Numbered from the stretch's first letter, positions 18,256 through 27,893 are shown. The stretch is DNA of 62,439 bases from Bacteroidales bacterium (GCA_017466405.1 JAFTUF010000008.1:1-62439), one strand, 5' to 3'. Notes: generated by a model from the letters alone, not told the origin. A program made the numbers and translations.

Positions 18256-19674
18256 TATTATCCCTGGAATTCGCATCCATTCTTTTCCTTCTGCGCAGCA
18301 GGCTTCTACTTCTGCTATCGTCTTTGGTATCGGACGTCCGAGGACTCTGTTGCCGTCGGCTGTAATCAATAAATCGTCTTCAATTCTGATTCCGCCGAAG
18401 TCTTTGTATGTCTCAACTTTATCGTAGTTGATGAATTCTTTATGTTTGCCTTCAGCCTTCCAAATATCAATCAATGTTGGGATGAAATAGATTCCTGGTT
18501 CATCGGTGACAACCATTCCTGGTTTAAGGACCTTGCCGCAGCGTAATCCTCTGAAACCTTCTTTTGTTGCGCGTGGCGTCTCTGCATCATAACCTACGTT
18601 ATTCTCGCCAAGACCTTCCATATCATGAACATCCATGCCGAGAGCATGACCCAATCCGTGAGGCATGAATAAATAATGAGCGCCTGCTTCAAGAGCATCT
18701 TCGACATTACCTTTCATCAAACCTAAAGCATTCAATCCTTCGATGATAGTGCGACATGCCAAGACGTGCATATCGAAATATCTGTTGAAAGGACGAGTGT
18801 TGTTGATGACTTCCATATTGGCTTTCAATACGATGTTATAAATATCACTTTGACGTGAATTAAACTTGCCACCAACAGGAACTGTACGTGTAAAGTCGGA
18901 AGCGTAATAATTCTTTGTCTCAGCACCTGCGTCACAGACCATCATTCTGCCTTCTTGGAGAATGTTGTTATGTCCGTGGTTGTGAAGTGTCTGACCATCG
19001 ACACTGAGGATCACAGGGAAATAAACGCCGTAGCCATTAGAAATCGCGATGCCTTCAACAGCACCAGCTATTTCTTGTTCGATAACGCCTGGCTTACACA
19101 TCTTCATCGCTGTGGTATGCATGAAATATGCTGTGTTGGCAGCTTTCTCCATATCTTCAATCTCGACATCAGATTTTATCTCACGAAGTTTAACTACTTC
19201 TGTAATAAGTTCTTGACTTACATATTTAGAGAGAGCATCGATGTCTGTGTTAAACCATTTAGCGAGTTTTATTTTCATATCGCCACGGTAAGGAGGAAGG
19301 ATATGAATCTGGCGACCTTTAGCGACAGCCTCGCGGAGATATTCGCCGAAACCATTGATGTCGCGGGTTTGTTTCACGGCTATCATCTCGCCTTGTTCAG
19401 TAAGAGATGGAAGGTTACCGCACCAGATGATGTCGTCGATTGTTATTTCTCTTCCGAATAAAATTTCCTCGCCCGACTCGAAGTCGATGACACCGATGAG
19501 GTCAGGAGTGTCGAGACCGAAGAAATAAGCGAAGTTACTATCTTGACGATAGCGATAAGTATTATCTGGATAATTGAGGGAAGCCTCGTCATTAGCAGGG
19601 AAGAAAGCTATTCCTTTAAGCCCTGATTTCAATAAAGCGGCGCGACGGCCAGCAAAAACTTCTTTTGAAAACAT
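18253..19674 (-). CDS. pepP: Xaa-Pro aminopeptidase (M24B), longer paralogue
   Basis: 473 residues. An aminopeptidase P N-terminal domain (about 1-130: RYRQDSNFAYFFGLDTPD) is followed by the pita-bread metallopeptidase domain. Metal ligands are visible at VCDAGAETKNYYASDFTRT (two Asp), GLGHALGMDVHD (His), DEPGIYF (Glu) and IRIEDDLL (Glu). It removes N-terminal residues ahead of proline from peptides using two metal ions; cytoplasmic. A second, shorter paralogue lies at 22.0-23.3 kb. Confidence 0.93.
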   Translation of the reverse strand: MFSKEVFAGRRAALLKSGLKGIAFFPANDEASLNYPDNTYRYRQDSNFAYFFGLDTPDLIGVIDFESGEEILFGREITIDDIIWCGNLPSLTEQGEMIAVKQTRDINGFGEYLREAVAKGRQIHILPPYRGDMKIKLAKWFNTDIDALSKYVSQELITEVVKLREIKSDVEIEDMEKAANTAYFMHTTAMKMCKPGVIEQEIAGAVEGIAISNGYGVYFPVILSVDGQTLHNHGHNNILQEGRMMVCDAGAETKNYYASDFTRTVPVGGKFNSRQSDIYNIVLKANMEVINNTRPFNRYFDMHVLACRTIIEGLNALGLMKGNVEDALEAGAHYLFMPHGLGHALGMDVHDMEGLGENNVGYDAETPRATKEGFRGLRCGKVLKPGMVVTDEPGIYFIPTLIDIWKAEGKHKEFINYDKVETYKDFGGIRIEDDLLITADGNRVLGRPIPKTIAEVEACCAEGKEWMRIPGII

Positions 19675-19700
19675 AGTATTTCTTTTTTTTTAAGGACAAC

Positions 19701-19733
19701 TGTCAACAGTCAACGGTCAACGGTCAACAGTCA
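19701..19733. repeat. Ladder repeat GTCAACAGTCAACGG
   Basis: Four GTCAACRG units in the gap upstream of pepP. The same unit class recurs at 34480, 40354 and inside the membrane Hdr gene at 41870. Confidence 0.8.
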
Positions 19734-19822
19734 TCGTTCAAAGTTAATTATTATCTTTTTCTTTCTGCAACAAAAATAATGATTTTTGTCGTTCTATTTC
19801 TATTTTTGGTTTAATAAAATGT

Positions 19823-19882
19823 TATATTTGCAAATCTTATTCACGTCATTATCTGACGTGAATAATATAAATAATCACGTCA
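19823..19882 (+). promoter_or_regulatory. fic promoter with palindromic operator
   Basis: The -7 box TATATTTG (19823-19830) is followed by a perfect palindrome ATTCACGTCA-ttatc-TGACGTGAAT (19839-19863), starting about where transcription should begin, and by another half-site TCACGTCA (19875-19882). This placement suits a repressor operator; the ligand protein is unknown, perhaps the Fic protein itself through its C-terminal helix-turn-helix. Confidence 0.6.
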
Positions 19883-19897
19883 TGAAATAAAAAGTGT

Positions 19898-21001
19898 ATG
19901 AGAGCTATTTGGATATGGCAACAGATGAACTGGCCTAAATTTTACTGGGACGACAGTAGAATCATTACCTCATTATCGAATGTGAGGTTGTTACAGGGAA
20001 AATTATTAGGGGAACTTAACACATTCGGTTTTGATTTGCAAAACAATGCATCTTTAGAAATCATAACATCTGATGTAATTAGTTCATCGGAGATAGAGGG
20101 TATTGTGTTAGATCCTGCAAGAGTAAGGTCTTCAGTAGCGTCTCGTTTGGGATTAAGTACACAGGGATTGCCAACCCCTGATCATTACACCGAAGGTGTT
20201 GTTGAAGTGATGATGGATGCCATAAAAAACTTCAACGAGCCATTGACAAAAGAACGACTTTGCGACTGGCACGCAGCGCTTTTCCCGACAGGAAGAAGTG
20301 GTATGTATAAAATATCAGTCGCGGAATATCGTCAAGGAGATGAACCTATGCAGATTGTGTCGGGAGCGATGGGACACGAAAAAGTTCATTATGAAGCTCC
20401 GTCATGTTCAAATGTGCCTCATGAGATGGATTTGTTTCTGGAATGGATAAACAAATCGAGCGATATTGACCCGGTATTACGAGCTGCTATAGCTCATCTT
20501 TGGTTCGTAGCGATACATCCTTTTGATGACGGAAATGGCAGACTCACACGTACCATTACCGACATGATGCTTTCCAGATCTGATGGACAAAGGCTGAGAT
20601 TTTACAGTATGTCGGCTGAGATAATGAGAAAGCGTAACTCATATTACGACATCCTACAAAAAACAACGAGCGGAGATTTATGTATCACCGATTGGTTATT
20701 GTGGTTTATAGAAACAATGGAAGGTGCCATTATGCGTTCATACGAAACACTTTCTAAGGTGCGTCAAAAAGCAATATTCTGGCAGAACAACAGTGAAGTC
20801 ACTTTTAACGAGCGACAAGTCAAGATTTTAAATCGACTGCTTGATGGTTTTGAAGGAAAACTTACGACATCCAAATATGCAAAGATATGTCATACTTCCC
20901 AAGCCACAGCATTGCGCGACATACGGGATTTGTTGGAAAGAAACGTTCTTATAAAAACCGACAGCGGCGGCAGAAGTTCAAGTTACGAGATAAAATGTTA
21001 A
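19898..21001 (+). CDS. Fic family protein with DUF4172 N-terminus and winged-helix C-terminus
   Basis: 367 residues. The DUF4172 N-terminus (IWQQMNWPKFYWD, about 4-16) contains the inhibitory motif SSEIEG ((S/T)xxxE(G/N), about 62-67) that blocks ATP in class II Fic proteins. The catalytic loop HPFDDGNGRLTR (about 207-218) is complete, so AMPylation of a target is plausible once inhibition is relieved. The C-terminal 70 residues look like a winged helix (VKILNRLLDGF..TSKYAKICHTSQATALRDI). Flanked by a dispersed palindrome on its right; likely accessory. Confidence 0.9.
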   Translation: MRAIWIWQQMNWPKFYWDDSRIITSLSNVRLLQGKLLGELNTFGFDLQNNASLEIITSDVISSSEIEGIVLDPARVRSSVASRLGLSTQGLPTPDHYTEGVVEVMMDAIKNFNEPLTKERLCDWHAALFPTGRSGMYKISVAEYRQGDEPMQIVSGAMGHEKVHYEAPSCSNVPHEMDLFLEWINKSSDIDPVLRAAIAHLWFVAIHPFDDGNGRLTRTITDMMLSRSDGQRLRFYSMSAEIMRKRNSYYDILQKTTSGDLCITDWLLWFIETMEGAIMRSYETLSKVRQKAIFWQNNSEVTFNERQVKILNRLLDGFEGKLTTSKYAKICHTSQATALRDIRDLLERNVLIKTDSGGRSSSYEIKC

Positions 21002-21057
21002 TTGATGAGATGCCTGAAAGCTAATGTGGAAATTTGAGAATATTCAGAAAAAAAAAC

Positions 21058-21131
21058 GCGTCAACGATAAAATTTTAACATTTCTTATCGTTGACGCATG
21101 CATATATAAGGGCGTATGCAATACACCCCTA
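21058..21131. repeat. Dispersed palindromes, copy 2 (two side by side)
   Basis: GCGTCAACGATAA (21058-21070) pairs perfectly with TTATCGTTGACGC (21085-21097). Next to it GGGCGTATGCAATACACCCC (about 21110-21129) is a second, smaller imperfect palindrome of the GGGCGTAT class. Confidence 0.85.
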
Positions 21132-21151
21132 CAATTGTTAATTGTCAATTG

Positions 21152-21925
21152 TTAAAACTCCCACTTAACACCTAAACATGGATTTACGTAGAATCTTTCG
21201 CCTTGACTTAAACCGCCGAAGTTATATGAAAACTCTACTTCGCCACCAACGTTGAGGTTTGGACAGTTGAAGAATTGACCTACATTATACCAAAGCTGTG
21301 GTTCTGAGATGAAAACGAAGTTTGTTGTATAAGGAATAACTTTATCAAACCATGTGTTTTCTTGCCACCAGAAATCAGCGAAGCCATTAAATCTTAAGCC
21401 TTTCACATTGAACAAATCTTGCATTCCCCAAACGATGGTAAATTGTAATGGTAATTTTTGATTTGTATTAGATATTGTCTTATACAAAGCTTGGACTGTC
21501 AATGTGTTACGGAAGTCTTTTGAATGGAAGAAATATTCGGCACCAAACAACCAAGCGTTGTTGATGTTATAGCCTATGCCACCAGGGATAACGCCGAGAC
21601 CGCCGGTATATTCAGCATGTGCGCTTAAATTTTTAAGTTTGCTGTTTTGCCAGAAGTTCAAAGAACGTTCAATTTCCATATATGTTCCCATTGGACCATA
21701 ATTGTTTAATCCTGGAAGATTGTTATGGTTGTTTTTTCCGTCATGATAAATATCGACGAAGAAGAATGTGCCGCCCCATTTGTCGGCTTTGTACATTTCC
21801 AATGTTGTTGTGATGTATTCGCGTTCACCGCCGAAATCGTACATCACTTGAATGTTCTGTGCTTTTGTTGTTAAGCCTAATCCCATGAAAATCATGAGAA
21901 CCAAAAATGATAAGTGTTTTTTCAT
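21152..21925 (-). CDS. DUF5020 family outer-membrane protein
   Basis: 257 residues with a Sec signal peptide (MKKHLSFLVLMIF..KAQ, cleavage near residue 22) and alternating aromatic beta-strands ending in Phe (VKWEF), the outer-membrane barrel signature. The family is restricted to Bacteroidetes; it resembles the nucleoside channel Tsx in general pattern. Substrate unknown. It may share a transcript with the second pepP, with a palindromic repeat between them. Confidence 0.8.
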   Translation of the reverse strand: MKKHLSFLVLMIFMGLGLTTKAQNIQVMYDFGGEREYITTTLEMYKADKWGGTFFFVDIYHDGKNNHNNLPGLNNYGPMGTYMEIERSLNFWQNSKLKNLSAHAEYTGGLGVIPGGIGYNINNAWLFGAEYFFHSKDFRNTLTVQALYKTISNTNQKLPLQFTIVWGMQDLFNVKGLRFNGFADFWWQENTWFDKVIPYTTNFVFISEPQLWYNVGQFFNCPNLNVGGEVEFSYNFGGLSQGERFYVNPCLGVKWEF

Positions 21926-21963
21926 GTTGTTTAAGTTTTAGTTAAAAAATTATTTCAATATTT

Positions 21964-22016
21964 GAGACGCAGCAATTACATATTGTTTATTTCATAGGTG
22001 TAATTGATACGTCTTT
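21964..22016. repeat. Dispersed palindrome, copy 3
   Basis: GAGACGCAGCAATTACA pairs with TGTAATTGATACGTCTT around spacer TATTGTTTATTTCATAGG. The spacer matches copies at 18133 and 34395 almost base for base. Confidence 0.85.
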
Positions 22017-22020
22017 ACAG

Positions 22021-23307
22021 TTATTTCATTGAATTTTCAATTTCATCGACTTCTATTGGAAGTCCTTCAAAGAGATTAACAGGTTCGCCTTCGGTAATGA
22101 GCAAATCGTTTTCTATTCTGATACCGATGCCTTCTTCTCTGATATAAATTCCCGGTTCACAGGTAAGAATCATTCCAGGCTTGAAAGGCTCATATTTATC
22201 AACGCTGTCGTGAACGTCTAAACCAATATGATGCGACATTCCGTGCATGAGATATTTACGATACAAAGGCGCATCTGGATTTTGATTCTTAACATCTTCC
22301 GCGGTGAAGAGTCCAAGTTTTATCATCTCTTCTTCCATCAATTTATAAGTCGTTCTGTTGACTTCGTCGATGTTACCGCCCACCTTATATAATTTGGTGA
22401 TTTCCTTCATGACGCGCAGCACTGCGTTGTAGCAGTCTTTTTGTCGTGGAGTGAATTTTCCGTTAATAGGAATGGTACGACTTAAATCTGAAGAGTAGTT
22501 TTTATATTCGCAGCCTATATCAAAAAGAATCAAGTCGCCGTCTTTCAATGGTTTATTATTTGCCGAATAATGAAGACAGCAGGCGTTTTTACCAGCAGCT
22601 ACGATAGGATAATAGGCATTTCCGTTTGCTCCATTATATTTAAAAACGTACTCTATCTCAGCTTGCACCTGATATTCATGAAGTCCGGGCTTGACAGTTT
22701 TAAGACATCTGTGAAAAGCCTCTGCTGTGATGTCGCAGGCTTGTTGCGTCACCTCTATTTCCTCTTCCGACTTTATCATGCGCAGCTTATTTAATATAGG
22801 TGCTGAGCGGTCGAATTTGTGCAAAGGAAATTTAGCTTTCATCTCATTGAGAAAACGCTGCTGTTTAGTAATCACTGCACATTCATACTTAGGATACTCG
22901 AAAGTGTTGAGATAGATCGTATCGCAAGAAAAAGCAAGGTCTTGAAGCACAGAATCGAAACTGTCGCTGTACATCACCTTGGCAGCGCCTGAGATATTAG
23001 CAGCTTCATTAGCGTCAATCATTTCGCCGCGCCAGATAACTTTCGTCTCGCTATAAGGTTCCACGAAGAGAATCTCGCGCATCTCTGGATTCGGATGGTC
23101 GGGATATATAATAAGGTATGCGCAGTCGCGATCGATGCCTGTGAGATAGAAGAAGTCCGACTGCTGACGATAAGGATAAAATTGGTCGCCATTACGAGGC
23201 ATCTCTTCATTGGCGCAGAAAACCGCCATAGCATTTTTTGAAAGTCGCTCCGAAAAATTCTTACGATTTCTTATAAAAAGATTCTTGTCTATATTATTGT
23301 CGTTCAT
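22021..23307 (-). CDS. pepP: Xaa-Pro aminopeptidase (M24B), shorter paralogue
   Basis: 428 residues, close to classical PepP length. The N-terminal domain shows RQQSDFFYLTGIDRD (about 48-62); the catalytic domain has FDIGCEYKNYSSDLSRT (two Asp), GMSHHIGLDVHD (His), CEPGIYI (Glu) and IRIENDLL (Glu). Same chemistry as the gene at 18.3 kb; the two are clearly divergent paralogues, not a recent duplication. Start chosen at the ATG giving MNDNNIDKNLF. Confidence 0.93.
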   Translation of the reverse strand: MNDNNIDKNLFIRNRKNFSERLSKNAMAVFCANEEMPRNGDQFYPYRQQSDFFYLTGIDRDCAYLIIYPDHPNPEMREILFVEPYSETKVIWRGEMIDANEAANISGAAKVMYSDSFDSVLQDLAFSCDTIYLNTFEYPKYECAVITKQQRFLNEMKAKFPLHKFDRSAPILNKLRMIKSEEEIEVTQQACDITAEAFHRCLKTVKPGLHEYQVQAEIEYVFKYNGANGNAYYPIVAAGKNACCLHYSANNKPLKDGDLILFDIGCEYKNYSSDLSRTIPINGKFTPRQKDCYNAVLRVMKEITKLYKVGGNIDEVNRTTYKLMEEEMIKLGLFTAEDVKNQNPDAPLYRKYLMHGMSHHIGLDVHDSVDKYEPFKPGMILTCEPGIYIREEGIGIRIENDLLITEGEPVNLFEGLPIEVDEIENSMK

Positions 23308-23401
23308 ATATTTTTTATGTTTAGACAGTTATTTCAGATATTGTTTTTTCGATTTCCAAAGTTAAGAAAATAAATGTACAAATAAAATAGTCTGAACAAA
23401 A

Positions 23402-23435
23402 AAAAGACTAAAAGTCATACAACCTTTAGTCTTTT
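23402..23435 (-). terminator. Terminator after the barrel gene
   Basis: On the minus strand AAAAGACTAAAG pairs with TTTTAGTCTTTT across a ten-base loop and runs into T's. It ends the transcript of the barrel gene at 23457-24128. Confidence 0.8.
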
Positions 23436-23456
23436 ATCTTTAGCCTTTAGTCATAA

Positions 23457-24128
23457 TTAGAGAATCTTAAATCCTAATGTGACAGTGAAGATATTTTGTT
23501 TTGTATCGTCACCTAAATCAACTTCGTAACCTGCGAATTCGAGTTCATCATCAAATACGTCTGTCAAACCGAGGCTGTAGTTGATGTCTAAAGTAAGTTT
23601 CCAGATATCGACACCGAGGTTAAGAGCAGCGCCCATTGTCATGTTTTCAGTTGCGCTTTCTACTGGAAGTGGAATATCTTCTCCGTTCATTGAATACTGA
23701 GCCTTACCTAACGCGAAGTAGAAAACAGGACCAACATTAGCTCTCATCTTAATAATTGGAATGTCAAGAAATTGATAACCAATCATAACAGGAAGTGCTA
23801 AATTGCTTTGATTGATTGTGAATGTTGGATTTGGAATAAGATTATTTAATCCCCAGTTATCACCTAAAGCACTTACTTCAAACACCTTACCCGATTTGAA
23901 ATATAACAATTCAGGTTGAAGAACGATATTCTTGATTGTGAGACGAGCGAAAACACCAAATGCCATATTACCTTTGAAATCTGATTTAATGACGTTTTCA
24001 TCCAAAGATAACTTTGTTGTTTGATAACCCACCTTAGGTCCGAATGTGATTGGAGAAATTTGCGCATTGGCTATTGTTGCCATGAAAAGCGCAGCAAATA
24101 ATACTAATACTTTTTTCATTGTTTTCAA
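23457..24128 (-). CDS. PorT-like outer-membrane beta-barrel protein
   Basis: 223 residues; signal peptide MKKVLVLFAALFMATIANAQ, cleaved after Gln. The mature part alternates hydrophobic beta-strands with GPKVGYQTT near the start and the TVTLGFKIL end typical of small Bacteroidetes barrels (porin family/PorT class). Probably an eight-strand outer-membrane protein; no substrate can be inferred. Divergent from a second barrel gene 118 bases away. The ATG at 24119 is an equally good start. Confidence 0.8.
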   Translation of the reverse strand: MKTMKKVLVLFAALFMATIANAQISPITFGPKVGYQTTKLSLDENVIKSDFKGNMAFGVFARLTIKNIVLQPELLYFKSGKVFEVSALGDNWGLNNLIPNPTFTINQSNLALPVMIGYQFLDIPIIKMRANVGPVFYFALGKAQYSMNGEDIPLPVESATENMTMGAALNLGVDIWKLTLDINYSLGLTDVFDDELEFAGYEVDLGDDTKQNIFTVTLGFKIL

Positions 24129-24246
24129 TTTATTTTGTTAAACGTTTCTTAAGTTGAACAAAGATACAAAAAAAAATATAGCGCAAGTATTTTTACATTC
24201 ATTTTAAAAAAAATTGTAACTTCGTGCATCAAAAAAATAGCAGAAA

Positions 24247-24879
24247 ATGAAGAAGACTTTACTTACAATCGCATTTATCATTGCTTTGGCAATCAACGCA
24301 TCTGCACAATTTAAACCATTTCAGTTTGGTTTAAAAGTAGAACCAGGAATAGGCTGGGCTAAGCTTAACTCAGACCATCTTTTCGATGGGAAAACTAAAA
24401 TAAATTTCAATTGGGGTTTTGTAGGGAATATTTATTTCGTTGAAAACTACGGTCTGTCAACAGGTTTCAACATAAAATTCATGAACAACGAATATTCTTT
24501 TACAACCCTGGACTATAATACCGTCACTCGTACAATCAAAAACCAATATTTAGAAATACCTATCGGTTTGACTATGCGTACTGAGAGAATCGGCGACATA
24601 AGAGTATTGGGCAACGTCAGCTACGGACTCGGTTTTATATTAAACACCAACGAGAAAAACTTCGACACATCAGGTAACGAATTGACAATGATAACATCTT
24701 ACAATAAGATGCGTCATGCTCTTATCGTCAAGTTAGGCGTGGAATATTATGTTCATAAGTCAAGTTGTATTATAGTAGCATTGGCATTTAACAATAATTT
24801 TGCAAATATTTATGGAACCGACTATAAACAAAATGTTCTCCTGAACAATTTATGCCTTGAAATCGGATTCATGTTTTAA
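24247..24879 (+). CDS. PorT-like outer-membrane beta-barrel protein
   Basis: 210 residues; signal peptide MKKTLLTIAFIIALAINASAQ. The mature protein shows the PorT-family look: FGLKVEPGIGWAKLNSD, GWGFVGNIYF-like strand and YLEIPIGLTMRT (about 96-107), and a final CLEIGFMF. PorT itself belongs to type IX secretion; this short relative cannot be assigned that role from sequence alone. It ends 13 bases before nadE and is probably co-transcribed. Confidence 0.8.
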   Translation: MKKTLLTIAFIIALAINASAQFKPFQFGLKVEPGIGWAKLNSDHLFDGKTKINFNWGFVGNIYFVENYGLSTGFNIKFMNNEYSFTTLDYNTVTRTIKNQYLEIPIGLTMRTERIGDIRVLGNVSYGLGFILNTNEKNFDTSGNELTMITSYNKMRHALIVKLGVEYYVHKSSCIIVALAFNNNFANIYGTDYKQNVLLNNLCLEIGFMF

Positions 24880-24892
24880 TTGATTTGTAGAA

Positions 24893-26503
24893 ATGAAAAT
24901 TACATTAGCGCAGATTAATTTCGTTGTCGGCGACATTGATGGCAACAAAGAAAAAATCATCGAAGCAGCACAACAGTCGAAAGGTTCTTCTCTTGTTGTG
25001 TTTCCTGAATTGTCATTAAGCGGATTCTTTCCACACAACTTATTATCATACAACGATTTCATCGAACGCTGCGAAAAGGCAGTCGATGAGATTGCCGAAA
25101 GATGCGACAACATTCCTTTATTAATAGGCGCTCCTGTAAGAAACACTTCCGGCAAAGGAAAGCCTCTCTTCAACGCAGCGATATTTCTGCATCAAGGCAA
25201 ACGCCAGATTTTTAAGAAGAAAAACATAGGTTTTGACAACGCCGCAGAATATAATTATTTCGAGCCTTCCAACGAAGATAACATACTAAAACTCGGCTGC
25301 ATGAGAGTCGCAGTCACAATAGGCAGCGACATCTATAACACCAACAACGACGAGTTTCTCATGACAAACCGCGTCGATGACTTTGAAGAAAAACCAGAAA
25401 TCATAGTCAACCTCGCAGCCGACCGTTTCGATTATCAACGTGCAGCCAAACGCAGAGAGATTTTACGTAAGACCGTCCTAAAACACGAGATACCATTGAT
25501 TTACGTCAATCACATCGGAGGAAATGCAAATCTCATTTATGACGGCGGCTCTATGGTATTTGGTTATATGGGATACGTCATCAAGAGTTTACCATTCTTT
25601 AAAGAAGAAATTTCTACTTTCGACTGCGAGCTTTTCATCTCCATGAAGAAAGAAGACGAGCAAGTCATTCCTTCAAAAATGGAACTCATTCACGACGCAT
25701 TAGTATTAGGCATCCGCGACTTCTTCACGAAACAAGGTTTCAAGAAAGCCATCTTAGGATTGTCGGGAGGTTTAGATTCTGCTCTGGTGATAGCATTGGC
25801 AGCCAAAGCCTTAGGACCAGAAAACGTCTTAGGAATCTTGATGCCTTCACAATATTCGTCAGGCCACTCCGTCAGCGACGCCATAGCATCAGCGGAAAAC
25901 CTCGGATGTCCTTATCACATCGTGCCTATAAAAACAGCCTACGACGCTTTCGATGAGACGTTGAAACCTGTCTTCAAAGACATGCCTTTCGACGTTACTG
26001 AAGAAAATCTACAAGCCAGAAGCAGAGGCGTCATCGTGATGGCAATATCAAATAAATTCGGAAATATTTTACTGAATACCAGCAACAAGAGCGAAGCCTC
26101 CGTTGGTTATGGAACTTTATACGGCGACCTATGCGGAAGTCTCTCCGTCATCGGCGACCTTTACAAGACAGAAGCCTTTGAATTATGTCGCTACATTAAC
26201 CGCGACAAAGAGATAGTTCCTTGGCACACAATCAACAAGCCACCATCAGCAGAGTTGCGTCCAGATCAGAAAGACACCGATAGTCTCCCTGATTATCCTA
26301 TCTTAGATGCTATTCTATATCAACATATTGAATGCAGCAAAGACGCAAAAGAGATTATAGCGCAAGGTTACGACGAAGCTGTCGTAAACAAGGTCGTAAA
26401 GATGGTTTACAGAAACGACTTCAAGCGTTTCCAGATCGCACCAGTATTGGCTATTTCTCCTAAACCTTTTGCTATGAGAGAGATGCCTATCGTCAAAAAA
26501 TAA
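24893..26503 (+). CDS. nadE: NAD synthetase, two-domain type with altered glutaminase site
   Basis: 536 residues. The N-terminal nitrilase-like domain (1-260) should deliver ammonia from glutamine; the C-terminal domain (265-536) amidates deamido-NAD using ATP. The synthetase P-loop LSGGLDSAL is intact, as are NTSNKSE and the RPDQKDTDSLPDY region. In the nitrilase domain Glu39 (FPEL) and the Lys cluster 108-110 are present, but the catalytic Cys expected in the TICED motif is Gly144 (TIGSD). The enzyme therefore probably uses free ammonia. It completes the pathway begun by nadD. Confidence 0.93.
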   Translation: MKITLAQINFVVGDIDGNKEKIIEAAQQSKGSSLVVFPELSLSGFFPHNLLSYNDFIERCEKAVDEIAERCDNIPLLIGAPVRNTSGKGKPLFNAAIFLHQGKRQIFKKKNIGFDNAAEYNYFEPSNEDNILKLGCMRVAVTIGSDIYNTNNDEFLMTNRVDDFEEKPEIIVNLAADRFDYQRAAKRREILRKTVLKHEIPLIYVNHIGGNANLIYDGGSMVFGYMGYVIKSLPFFKEEISTFDCELFISMKKEDEQVIPSKMELIHDALVLGIRDFFTKQGFKKAILGLSGGLDSALVIALAAKALGPENVLGILMPSQYSSGHSVSDAIASAENLGCPYHIVPIKTAYDAFDETLKPVFKDMPFDVTEENLQARSRGVIVMAISNKFGNILLNTSNKSEASVGYGTLYGDLCGSLSVIGDLYKTEAFELCRYINRDKEIVPWHTINKPPSAELRPDQKDTDSLPDYPILDAILYQHIECSKDAKEIIAQGYDEAVVNKVVKMVYRNDFKRFQIAPVLAISPKPFAMREMPIVKK

Positions 26504-26507
26504 AGAC

Positions 26508-27893
26508 ATGCATCACAGAAGTTATAATGCTGAAGAAGACATGCGCAAGCGTGACGAGCGTTATATATTAATGACACAGACGCCCGTCAAGAAGTTGGTT
26601 CTCAAGATGTCAGGACCGACCATCATCAGTATGCTCGTCACTTCTCTTTATAACATCGTCGATGCTGCTTTTGTAGGACACATCAGTACAGAAGCCACCG
26701 CTGCCGTAGGAGTGTCGTTTGCCTACATGACTTTCATCAACGCGATAGGATTTTTCTTCGGACACGGCTCCGGCAACTTCATCTCGCAGACTCTCGGTGC
26801 GAAGAACTATTCCGACGCTGAGAAGATGGCAGCGACAGGTTTCCTAACGCCTTTCATCTTCGGAGCCATCGCCGGAATATTAGGATTGATTTTCATAACA
26901 CCATTATCTAAAGCCATAGGCGCCACACCCGATGTCATAGCGCAATCTAATGAATATCTGTTTTATATCCTCATAGGGACGCCATTCATGATGTCGGCAC
27001 TGACATTGAACAACCAGCTGCGACTGCAAGGTAACGCCGGCTACGCCATGATAGGAATCACCTCGGGCGCTGTGCTCAACATTTTATTAGACGCCATCTT
27101 CATCTACGGATTGGAGATGGGCGTGACAGGAGCCTCACTCGCCACCTTGATAAGTCAGGTTATCAGCTGGATAATACTCCTCATCGGGACACGCATGAAA
27201 GGTAACGTCCATATTAAACTGAAGAACTTCTCCCCTTCCTTTGAGCATTACAAACAAATCTTAGACGGTGGACTTCCTTCCTTGTGCCGACAAGCATTAG
27301 CATGTACCTCAACGATTTGTCTCAACCACTCAGCCGCGATATATGCCACAGCAGGCAATGAAGCATCCACCATAGCAGCCTTCGCCATAGTGTCGCGCTG
27401 CATGATGTTCGCCTTCTCCATAGTACTCGGAATAGGACAAGGATTTCAGCCGATATGTGGATTCAATTATGGCGCAAAACTATACAAACGCGTCAGAGAA
27501 TCATACACTTTCACCATCAGCATCATGACGATGTTCCTATTGATTTCAGCTACAATAGGATTTATCTTCGCTCCCGACATCATCAGCTTCTTCAGAAACG
27601 AAGACCAAGAACTCGTCGCGATAGGAAGCAGAGTATTAAGATGGCAGTGTATCTCATTCCCTCTCATAGGATTATCGACAGCGACGAATATGCTTCTGCA
27701 AAATCTGAGAAAGACAATACCAGCAACGATATTGTCGATGTGCCGTCAAGGAATATTCTTCATCCCAATATTATACATAGCGCCATTATTCCTTGGCTTA
27801 CAAGGTGTTGAAATGACACAAGCCTTAGCCGACATCATGACGTTCATGTTAGCAATACCAATGAGCATTAAGATTTTGAAGAAACTTTCGTAA
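26508..27893 (+). CDS. MATE family efflux transporter
   Basis: 461 residues with about twelve hydrophobic segments in two repeats, each opening with the MATE pattern (KMSGPTIISMLVTSLYNIVDAAFVG, about 34-58; second half from GGLPSLCRQAL, about 252). Inner membrane, Na+ or H+ driven drug/metabolite exporter; substrate unknown. It starts four bases after nadE, so the barrel gene, nadE and this gene form an operon. An internal ATG at residue 12 could be the true start. Confidence 0.9.
   Translation: MHHRSYNAEEDMRKRDERYILMTQTPVKKLVLKMSGPTIISMLVTSLYNIVDAAFVGHISTEATAAVGVSFAYMTFINAIGFFFGHGSGNFISQTLGAKNYSDAEKMAATGFLTPFIFGAIAGILGLIFITPLSKAIGATPDVIAQSNEYLFYILIGTPFMMSALTLNNQLRLQGNAGYAMIGITSGAVLNILLDAIFIYGLEMGVTGASLATLISQVISWIILLIGTRMKGNVHIKLKNFSPSFEHYKQILDGGLPSLCRQALACTSTICLNHSAAIYATAGNEASTIAAFAIVSRCMMFAFSIVLGIGQGFQPICGFNYGAKLYKRVRESYTFTISIMTMFLLISATIGFIFAPDIISFFRNEDQELVAIGSRVLRWQCISFPLIGLSTATNMLLQNLRKTIPATILSMCRQGIFFIPILYIAPLFLGLQGVEMTQALADIMTFMLAIPMSIKILKKLS

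Noticed and set aside
18253-23307. Recent tandem duplication of pepP
   Set aside because: The two proteins differ widely in length and sequence outside metal-site motifs and are separated by several genes.
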